In this document: one piece after another, positions 1 to 5,199 of the stretch
Numbering within the stretch: the stretch's first letter is position 1
Layout of the letters: each line of letters opens with the position of its first letter
Source: Gammaproteobacteria bacterium UBA2810
Lineage (GTDB): Bacteria; Pseudomonadota; Gammaproteobacteria; Enterobacterales; Succinivibrionaceae
Assembly (NCBI GenBank): GCA_002351705.1
Contig: DEHC01000012.1
Span: 1-5,684 of the forward strand
DNA: 5,684 nt
Reading direction: 5' to 3'
Notes under the pieces: model-generated
Seen by the model: the letters and a program-made list of their open reading frames with translations, nothing else
Database searches by the model: none
What the model was told of the DNA's origin: nothing
Position numbers and translations under genes: made by a program

Positions 1-507
1 GCCGCCGCGGCCTCCACTTTCGCGCTCGGCGCGACGGCAGACGACATCGCCGCGGGCCTAATGGAGATGAAGCCCTTCGCGGGGCGCCTCAGCGTCGAGA
101 GGCACGGCAGTGTAACTCTCATCGATGACGCGTATAATGCCTCCGCCGACGCGGTGAGGGCAGCGGTCGCGACCCTCTCCGGCTTCAAGGGCGACAGGAT
201 GCTCATCCTCGGCGACATGGGCGAGCTCGGCACTGAGGAGGAGGAGATCCACAGGAGCATCGGGCGCCTTGTGGGGGACTCGGGAATCGAGCACTTCCTC
301 ACCGTCGGCCGCCTTGCGGCGCTTTCCGCAGAGGAGGGCAGGGGCAAGGCGTTCCCGGACAAGGACGCGCTCTATGAGCGCGTCGGCGGTTACCTCAGGG
401 AGAGCAAAGAGAAGGGCCTCTCCCCGGTAATCCTCGTGAAGGGTTCCCACGGCATGAAGATGAACGAGGTGCTTGACTTCATCAGGCACCAGCTTGAGGA
501 CTTTTAA
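1..507 (+). CDS. murF: UDP-N-acetylmuramoyl-tripeptide--D-alanyl-D-alanine ligase, C-terminal part (5' truncated by window)
   Basis: This is the last 168 residues of MurF, the cytoplasmic Mur ligase that adds D-Ala-D-Ala to UDP-MurNAc-tripeptide using ATP. The reading frame is open from base 1, so the start and the ATP-binding P-loop lie upstream. Visible are the end of the central domain (an Ala-rich helix, then FALGAT and the GLMEM..FAGR hinge) and the C-terminal Rossmann-like domain. Recognisable blocks are DDAYNASADAVRAA (bases 124-165; E. coli has DDSYNANVGSMTAA), the ILGDMGELG strand-turn, and the terminal LVKGSHGMKMNEVL (E. coli LVKGSRSAAMEEVV). These blocks, and the position immediately before mraY, distinguish it from MurE, MurC and MurD. 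An ATG at base 61 is internal and should not be taken as the start. The TAA stop directly abuts the mraY ATG, so translation of the two is probably coupled. Confidence 0.95.
   Translation, partial: AAAASTFALGATADDIAAGLMEMKPFAGRLSVERHGSVTLIDDAYNASADAVRAAVATLSGFKGDRMLILGDMGELGTEEEEIHRSIGRLVGDSGIEHFLTVGRLAALSAEEGRGKAFPDKDALYERVGGYLRESKEKGLSPVILVKGSHGMKMNEVLDFIRHQLEDF
496..500 (+). promoter_or_regulatory. Ribosome binding site for mraY
   Basis: GAGGA lies inside the last codons of murF, 7 nt before the mraY ATG at 508. It is followed by an AT-rich stretch (CTTTTAA) that includes the murF stop. The spacing supports 508 as the start, and the placement inside murF fits translational coupling. Confidence 0.6.
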
Positions 508-1590
508 ATGTTTTACTACCTTGCAGAGCTGCTGACGCCGCATTTCACGGTGTTCAACGTCGTTTCCTACCAGACCTTCCGCGCGGTCATGTCGCTCCTC
601 ACGGCGCTCGTCTTCACGCTCCTCATCGGCCCGAAGACCATAGCTGAGCTCAGGAAGTTCCATCTCGGGCAGGTCGTCCGCGACTGCGGGCCGGAGACCC
701 ACCTCAAGAAGAACGGCACCCCGACCATGGGCGGCGTGATGATCCTCTCGAGCATCCTTCTCTCCATCCTGCTCTGGTGCGATCTCAAGAACTACTACGT
801 CTGGATCGTGCTCTTCACCATCGTCTCCTTCGGCGCAATCGGCTTCGCGGACGACTACCTCAAGATCTCGCGCCATGACTCGGGCGGGCTCCAGTCCCGC
901 TGGAAGTTCTTCTGGCAGTCGGCATCCGCCCTGGTAATCGCCTTCTGGCTCTATTTCGCGGCCGACACCGAGCAGCAGACCCAGCTCGTCGTCCCCTTCT
1001 TCAAGAACATTATGCCGGGACTCGGCGTGCTCTTCGTCCCGTTCGTTTACTGCGTGATTGTCGGCTCCTCGAACGCCGTCAACCTCACTGACGGCCTTGA
1101 CGGCCTCGCCATCGTGCAGATTGCGATGGTCGCTGCGGGACTCGGCGTCGCCGCCTGGGCAACCGGCAACTTCATGCAGGCAGGCTACCTCCATATCCCC
1201 TACATCCTCCGCGCCGATGAGATGGCCGTGGTCTGCGCTGCGATAATCGGCGCCGCGATAGGCTTCCTCTGGTTCAACACCTATCCCGCCATGGTCTTCA
1301 TGGGAGATCTCGGCTCCCTCACCCTCGGCGCGCTCCTCGGCACCGTGAGCGTCCTCATCAGGGAGGAGTTCCTGCTCTTCATCATGGGCGGCATGTTCGT
1401 CCTCGAGACCGTCTCGGTAATCCTCCAGGTCGGAAGCTACAAGCTCACCGGAAAGAGAATATTCCGCATGGCGCCGATACACCACCATTTCGAGAAGCTC
1501 GGCTGGCCTGAGCCCAGGGTAATCGTCCGTTTCTGGATTATCACCTTCATGCTGGTCCTCCTCGGGCTCCTGACGCTCAAGATCCGCTAG
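508..1590 (+). CDS. mraY: Phospho-N-acetylmuramoyl-pentapeptide-transferase (lipid I synthase)
   Basis: MraY is the integral membrane enzyme that transfers phospho-MurNAc-pentapeptide from UDP to undecaprenyl phosphate, making lipid I on the cytoplasmic face. At 360 aa it matches the E. coli length as I recall it, and similarity runs end to end. Family signatures are present: TPTMGG near residues 71-76; GFADDYLKI with the aspartate pair D115/D116; NLTDGLDGLA from N192; FMGDLGS with D267; and APIHHHFEKLGWPE with the histidine triad at H325-H327. All the catalytic residues expected of the family are intact. About ten hydrophobic segments separate these cytoplasmic motifs. The ATG at 508 is chosen because it immediately follows the murF stop, has a suitable upstream SD, and gives an N-terminus (MFYYLAELL..FNVVSY) that aligns with E. 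coli MLVWLAEHL..FNVFSY. It lies between murF and murD as in the classical gammaproteobacterial dcw order. Confidence 0.98.
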   Translation: MFYYLAELLTPHFTVFNVVSYQTFRAVMSLLTALVFTLLIGPKTIAELRKFHLGQVVRDCGPETHLKKNGTPTMGGVMILSSILLSILLWCDLKNYYVWIVLFTIVSFGAIGFADDYLKISRHDSGGLQSRWKFFWQSASALVIAFWLYFAADTEQQTQLVVPFFKNIMPGLGVLFVPFVYCVIVGSSNAVNLTDGLDGLAIVQIAMVAAGLGVAAWATGNFMQAGYLHIPYILRADEMAVVCAAIIGAAIGFLWFNTYPAMVFMGDLGSLTLGALLGTVSVLIREEFLLFIMGGMFVLETVSVILQVGSYKLTGKRIFRMAPIHHHFEKLGWPEPRVIVRFWIITFMLVLLGLLTLKIR

Positions 1591-1596
1591 AAGGAG
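1591..1596 (+). promoter_or_regulatory. Ribosome binding site for murD
   Basis: AAGGAG starts right after the mraY TAG and ends 6 nt before the murD ATG at 1603. It is the strongest SD in the window and fixes the murD start. It fills most of the only 12 bases separating the two genes. Confidence 0.8.
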
Positions 1597-1602
1597 TGAC
1601 AG

Positions 1603-2973
1603 ATGAATCAGGTTAATGGCAAAAGCGCCGGAAAAGGCCATGTAATCGTTGCGGGGCTCGGCCTCAGCAACCTCGAGGCGGTGAACTACCTCCTCGGAAA
1701 GGGCATTGTCCCCGTAGTCTGCGACACGAGGGAGAACCCGCCTCTCCGCGCGAAGCTCCCGGAGAGCGTGAAGTTCATCTCCGGAGAGTTCTCGCCTGAG
1801 CTCTTCGCCACGGCCTCGATGGTCGTCCCGGGCCCCGGCATCCCCCTCTACAACCCCGCCATGAAGGCAGCCGCCGAGGCGGGCGCCGACATTGCTGGCG
1901 ATGTGGAGCTCTTCGCCCGCGAGACGAAGAGCAAGGTCCTAGCCATTACGGGCTCGAACGGCAAGAGCACCGTCACGACCCTGCTCGGCCTCATGGGAAA
2001 GGCAGCGGGGATTAAGACAGAGACCGGCGCCAACATCGGCGTCCCGGTGCTCTCGCTCCTTAAGGACGCGCCCGAGCTCGCGGTCCTCGAGCTCTCGAGC
2101 TTCGAGCTTGAGACTGTCAAAAGCCTTAAGGCTGTCGGGGCAGTCTGCCTCAACGTAACCGAGGATCACCTCGACCGCTATGAGGGGAGCCTCGAGAAGT
2201 ACGGCATGGCGAAGCACCGCATCTTCAGGAACGCTCTCCACATCGCCGCGAACCGCGAGGACAAAAGGAGCTTCCCGGACTACTACGCAAAGGAGACCGG
2301 CGTTTCCCCGAGAAAGCCTGACATCACCTTCGGCACCGAGAGCAGCGAGGACTACGGCGTCAGGAAAGATGGAGCCGAGTACATCCTCATGAAGAAGGGC
2401 CGCGATGTCCTTAAGGCCTCCGAGATGAGGATTGTCGGACGCCACAACATCTCGAACGCGCTCGCCGCCATGGCCCTTGCGGACTTCGCCGGGATCCCGG
2501 AGAAGGCGCAGCTTGAGGTCCTCAGGACCTTCCCCGGCCTCCGCCACCGCTGCGAGTTCGTCGCCAGGATTAACGGCGTCTCCTTCTACAACGACTCCAA
2601 GGCCACCAATGTCGGCTCGACCCTCGCGGCCGTCTCCGGGCTCCGTGACGTGTTCCCTGAGGCGCATATCTACCTCCTTGCGGGAGGCCTCGGAAAGGGG
2701 CAGGACTTTGCGCCGGTTGGAGACCTCCTGAGCTGCGGCGCCGTCGAGAAGATGTACTGCTTCGGGCGTGACGCCGGGCAGATCATGAGCGCGTCTCCCG
2801 CGGAGAAGACCGCAGGCGTCCCCGACATGAAGAGCGCCCTGGACGCTGCCCGCGCTGACGCGAAGGATGGCGACATCGTGCTCCTTGCCCCCGCCTGCGC
2901 CAGCATGGATCAGTTCAAAAATTTTGAGGTCCGCGGCGAGGAGTTCATCCGCATGGTAAAGGAAACCGCATGA
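1603..2973 (+). CDS. murD: UDP-N-acetylmuramoyl-L-alanine--D-glutamate ligase
   Basis: MurD is the cytoplasmic ATP-dependent ligase that adds D-glutamate to UDP-MurNAc-L-Ala. The 456 aa are slightly longer than E. coli MurD (about 438). The N-terminal UDP-binding Rossmann domain shows VIVAGLGLSN and VVPGPGIPL. The central ATPase domain has the P-loop GSNGKST (117-123), ANIG (143-146, the E. coli N138 region), ELSSFELE, and NVTEDHLDRY with H189. K204 in YGMAKHRIF is at the position of the carbamylated lysine of the family. The C-terminal domain has NDSKATN (330-336), AGGLGKGQDF and PACASMDQFKNFEVRG (430-445), the Ser/Phe region that contacts D-Glu in known structures. The ATG at 1603 follows a consensus SD and its first codons are A/T-rich, typical of an initiation region; it adds about 7 residues before the first strand. 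The gene ends in an ATGA overlap with ftsW. Two small departures from the E. coli-type motifs are GLRHR for GLPHR (R314) and GANIG for GGNIG (A143). Confidence 0.97.
   Translation: MNQVNGKSAGKGHVIVAGLGLSNLEAVNYLLGKGIVPVVCDTRENPPLRAKLPESVKFISGEFSPELFATASMVVPGPGIPLYNPAMKAAAEAGADIAGDVELFARETKSKVLAITGSNGKSTVTTLLGLMGKAAGIKTETGANIGVPVLSLLKDAPELAVLELSSFELETVKSLKAVGAVCLNVTEDHLDRYEGSLEKYGMAKHRIFRNALHIAANREDKRSFPDYYAKETGVSPRKPDITFGTESSEDYGVRKDGAEYILMKKGRDVLKASEMRIVGRHNISNALAAMALADFAGIPEKAQLEVLRTFPGLRHRCEFVARINGVSFYNDSKATNVGSTLAAVSGLRDVFPEAHIYLLAGGLGKGQDFAPVGDLLSCGAVEKMYCFGRDAGQIMSASPAEKTAGVPDMKSALDAARADAKDGDIVLLAPACASMDQFKNFEVRGEEFIRMVKETA
2958..2963 (+). promoter_or_regulatory. Ribosome binding site for ftsW
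   Basis: AAAGGA, inside the end of murD, lies 6 nt before the ftsW ATG at 2970. Together with the ATGA overlap it supports initiation at 2970, and therefore translation of the long N-terminal extension of FtsW. Confidence 0.6.
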
Positions 2974-3806
2974 GTTTCTTTGATTTTCTCTCGGGCGGCC
3001 GGAAACGCGCAGTTGTCCGCCGCCGCGGCAGCGGACCCCGTTTCGGCACAGGTGACGGCAGCGCAGATGACGCGCTCAGGGATGCGGAAGATACCCGCAT
3101 GCCGGGCGACCCGCTCTCTGACGCCGGGGATCCTGCCGGAGAGAAAATCATTTCTGATGAAATAAGGGCTGAGGAAGCAGAGACACAGCCTCAGCCTGAG
3201 CCCGGGGCTGCTTCTGAGACAGAGTCTCCGGCGGAAGAGCAGGTCTCCGGGAAGACTGATGACTCTTCTCCGGAGAGCGCTCCGCCCTCATCTTCAGAGA
3301 ATGAAGGCGCCGCCGGGGCTGACTCAGAGCCGGTGCAGGAGGACAGCGTTCCGGAGGCTGCTACGCTCCTCCACGAGAGCTCCGCATCCGACGGGCCCGC
3401 GGACATCCTCGCCGAGGAGCCTCCGAAGGAGCCCTCGAAGCCGGATCTCGCGGAGCGCATCGCGACCGCCTCCGGAACTCTCATCTCCGACCTCGTGAAG
3501 AAGGCCGCCTCCGTGCTCACGGGGAAGGACCGTGAGCAGGAAAAGGATCACAATAAGGAGTCTGCAGAGGCAGGCCCGGCGGCAGAGTCACCGGCAGGCG
3601 GTGAAACCGGAGCTGCGCCGGAGGCTGCCGCACGCGTGGGCGCAGCACCTGCAGAAGGAACAGCAGAGGATGAAGCGACTGCAGGCAGTGATGGTGGTGC
3701 TCCTGCCGCTGCATCTTCCGCAGCTGCTGCTGACGGCGCAAAACCTGATGCCGCCGCTGCTGAGCAGTCACCCGATGAGGGCAAAAAGAAGAAGCGCGTC
3801 CGCCGC
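2970..3806 (+). other. FtsW N-terminal extension: acidic, low-complexity cytoplasmic domain (residues 1-279)
   Basis: This region precedes the first membrane segment and has no counterpart in E. coli FtsW. In order it holds an aromatic/basic start, MSFFDFLSGGRKRAVVRRR (1-19); an acidic Glu/Asp/Ser/Pro/Ala-rich linker (about 28-131); a patch with ordinary biased codons (132-186) that includes a likely amphipathic helix (159-184, DLAERIATASGTLISDLVKK..); a second Ala/Gly/Glu-rich linker (about 187-270); and a basic run (272-279) at the membrane boundary. The frame is open throughout with no frameshift sign. The layout recalls the FtsY acidic N-domain, but that is a resemblance in composition only. 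Most of it is probably disordered. Tethering to the membrane or to divisome partners is an inference. Confidence 0.75.
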
Positions 3807-5186
3807 GTGCTCTTTGACTGGCAGCTCCTCTACCTCGTCCTTGCCCTGATGGCACTCGGCGTTGTCGCCGTAACCTCGGCATCCGTCGCGACCGCGGTCT
3901 CAAGCTTCAATGATCCGCTCTATTTCGGGAAGCGCGACATCATGTACATGCTCATCGCGCTCGGCGCCGGAGCAGCCGTATGCACGGTGCCCGTGAGCTC
4001 GGTGAGGCGCTACTCCTGGATGATCATCGTCGCGGCGATCGGCATGATCATCGTGACGAAGCTCTTCGGCCACAGCTCCCACGGAGCGGTGCGCTGGATC
4101 AAGCTCGGACCGATCACCTTCCAGCCTGCGGAGTTCATCAAAATAGGCTGGGTGGTGTTCGTCGCTGACGTAATCTCGAGAAAGCTTGACGCGAAAAGGA
4201 AGAAGTCGATGGGACTCAAGGTCATCGGGCCGCTCCTCCTCGTGTTCGGCATCCTGGGCGGCGGCCTCATCCTCTTCCAGAAGGACTTCGGCTCGATGGC
4301 GGTGCTCGGCGGCGTGACGTTCGCCGTGTTCCTCATCGCGCGCCTCCGCTGGATATTCGTCATCTCGCTCTTTGTCGTCGGCGCGCTGCTCTGCACGGCC
4401 TTCATCCTGATGGAGCCCTACCGCGTGGCGCGTCTCCTCACCTTCCTCCATCCCTTTGACGATCCTTACGGGAAGGGCTTCCAGCTCTCGCAGTCCCTCA
4501 TCGCCTTCGGCCGCGGCGGCATGCTGGGGCTCGGTCTCGGGAACTCCGTGCAGAAGCTGAGCTACCTCCCCGAGGCCCACACCGACTTCATCTTCGCCAT
4601 CATCAGCGAGGAGACCGGCCTTGCGGGCTGCCTCGCCGTCATCGCGCTCTTCGGCTGGTACATCCTGCGTCTCGTCCATGACAGCCGCCTCGCCTTCGAG
4701 CGGAGGATGTTCTTCGAGGGCTACGCGATGTTCGGCTTCGCCTGCCTCATCTTCTCGCAGGTGTTCATCAACATCGCGGTGGCATCCGGCCTCTTCCCGA
4801 CGAAGGGCCTCACGCTCCCATTCATCAGCTACGGCGGATCGAGCGTCATCATGATGGCGATAGGTGCGGCGTTCATGATCCGCTGCGACTTCGAGCGGCG
4901 GGCTTCGGAGTACCCGGAGCTCGCCTGCCTCATTCCGGATCTCCACGGCAGGACCGAAAAGGAGCGGGAGGAGGCGCGGAAGGCCGCTGCCGCGCAGGCT
5001 GTCGCCGCAGTGCAGGCGGTTGAATCCGTCGTCTCCGGCGCCGGACAGGGCACAGAAGACGGAAGTTCCGCTCCGGATACAGCTGCTGATGACGGCGCCG
5101 GAGCGGGTGACACCGTCCCGGGCGCGGATGGAAGCGCCGGAGCAGAAGAACGGAACCTGGAAGTAAGCGGTCAGGAGGGCCCCTAG
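2970..5186 (+). CDS. ftsW: Septal peptidoglycan glycosyltransferase FtsW (SEDS family) with large N- and C-terminal extensions
   Basis: FtsW polymerises lipid II at the division septum together with its class B PBP partner (FtsI). The 738 aa exceed typical FtsW (about 400). A SEDS core occupies about residues 280-638 with around ten membrane segments. Its landmarks are VTSASVA after TM1; GAVRWIKLG (372-380) then QPAEFIK; FQKDFGSMAV; FDDPYGKGFQLSQSLIAFGRGG; LGNSVQKLSYLPEAHTDFIFA with D539 matching the essential aspartate of the family (E. coli D297 as I recall); and PTKGLTLPFISYGGSS (to S625). The YLPEAHTDFIFA block and the position between murD and murG favour FtsW over RodA. A basic run, KKKKRVRR (272-279), just before TM1 fits a cytoplasmic N-terminus. 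The start at 2970 overlaps the murD stop (ATGA) and has an SD. An internal GTG at 3807 would give a core-only protein but lacks a convincing SD. Both extensions are low-complexity; their functions are unknown. Confidence 0.96.
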   Translation: MSFFDFLSGGRKRAVVRRRGSGPRFGTGDGSADDALRDAEDTRMPGDPLSDAGDPAGEKIISDEIRAEEAETQPQPEPGAASETESPAEEQVSGKTDDSSPESAPPSSSENEGAAGADSEPVQEDSVPEAATLLHESSASDGPADILAEEPPKEPSKPDLAERIATASGTLISDLVKKAASVLTGKDREQEKDHNKESAEAGPAAESPAGGETGAAPEAAARVGAAPAEGTAEDEATAGSDGGAPAAASSAAAADGAKPDAAAAEQSPDEGKKKKRVRRVLFDWQLLYLVLALMALGVVAVTSASVATAVSSFNDPLYFGKRDIMYMLIALGAGAAVCTVPVSSVRRYSWMIIVAAIGMIIVTKLFGHSSHGAVRWIKLGPITFQPAEFIKIGWVVFVADVISRKLDAKRKKSMGLKVIGPLLLVFGILGGGLILFQKDFGSMAVLGGVTFAVFLIARLRWIFVISLFVVGALLCTAFILMEPYRVARLLTFLHPFDDPYGKGFQLSQSLIAFGRGGMLGLGLGNSVQKLSYLPEAHTDFIFAIISEETGLAGCLAVIALFGWYILRLVHDSRLAFERRMFFEGYAMFGFACLIFSQVFINIAVASGLFPTKGLTLPFISYGGSSVIMMAIGAAFMIRCDFERRASEYPELACLIPDLHGRTEKEREEARKAAAAQAVAAVQAVESVVSGAGQGTEDGSSAPDTAADDGAGAGDTVPGADGSAGAEERNLEVSGQEGP
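3444..3521 (+). other. Predicted amphipathic helix inside the FtsW N-terminal extension (residues 159-184)
   Basis: The segment around LAERIATASGTLISDLVKKA has hydrophobic residues (L160, I164, L171, I172, L175, V176, V182, L183) at roughly helical spacing, with charged residues (E162, R163, D174, K177, K178) on other positions. It is the only ordered-looking part between two low-complexity linkers, and its codons follow the strict C/G-ending bias of the core. A short protein- or membrane-binding helix is an inference. Confidence 0.45.
4884..5183 (+). other. FtsW C-terminal cytoplasmic tail (residues 639-738)
   Basis: After the last membrane segment the protein continues for about 100 residues, where E. 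coli FtsW ends after about 25. It begins with CDFERRASEYPEL, the counterpart of the E. coli post-membrane RIDYETR. A charged-then-Ala-rich helical stretch follows (TEKEREEARKAAAAQAVAAV, 662-681), then an Asp/Gly/Ala/Glu low-complexity end. Codons become relaxed from about residue 685 (23 of 54 end in A or T). A role in partner binding is possible, as reported for C-terminal tails of some actinobacterial FtsW, but nothing here specifies a partner. Confidence 0.7.
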
Positions 5187-5187
5187 C

Positions 5188-5191
5188 GGAG
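5188..5191 (+). promoter_or_regulatory. Ribosome binding site for murG
   Basis: GGAG lies immediately after the ftsW TAG, 8 nt before the murG ATG at 5200. A stronger AGGAGG at 5173-5178, inside the end of ftsW, is about 21 nt from the ATG, too far for normal initiation there. Confidence 0.6.
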
Positions 5192-5199
5192 CTATTGAA

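Noticed and set aside
61..63. ATG at 61 as a gene start
   Set aside because: The frame is open from base 1 and the preceding residues match the end of the MurF central domain, so this is an internal methionine of a truncated gene.
58..1641. Very long open frame (527 codons) on the minus strand opposite murF and mraY
   Set aside because: The translation is Glu/Asp/His/Arg-rich with no recognisable domain, and it is exactly antisense to well-identified genes. Strong C/G third-position bias removes stop codons from one antisense frame, which explains it.
1939..2667. 242-codon minus-strand open frame opposite murD
   Set aside because: Antisense shadow of the intact murD, with no family resemblance and no SD-supported start context seen.
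3807..3809. Internal GTG as the true ftsW start (core-only protein)
   Set aside because: Only a weak AAGAAG-like sequence lies upstream, while the ATG at 2970 has an SD, an ATGA overlap and 837 nt of open frame with a codon-biased patch. A minor second product cannot be excluded.
3517..3903. Overlapping open frames on both strands across the FtsW linker (including + strand 3532-3849)
   Set aside because: Their translations are Arg/Gln/Leu/His-rich out-of-frame products of the Ala/Glu-rich linker. The ftsW frame is continuous through the region and needs no frameshift.
5034..5045. The TCCGGCGCCGGA palindrome as an intrinsic terminator
   Set aside because: It has no loop and no following T-tract, and it lies inside the ftsW coding sequence 155 nt before murG in an otherwise continuous operon.
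5173..5178. AGGAGG as the murG ribosome binding site
   Set aside because: It is about 21 nt from the murG ATG and no in-frame start sits at normal distance after it; GGAG at 5188-5191 is better placed.
2970..5186. Assignment of the SEDS protein as RodA
   Set aside because: The YLPEAHTDFIFA block, the overall similarity to E. coli FtsW and the location between murD and murG indicate FtsW.
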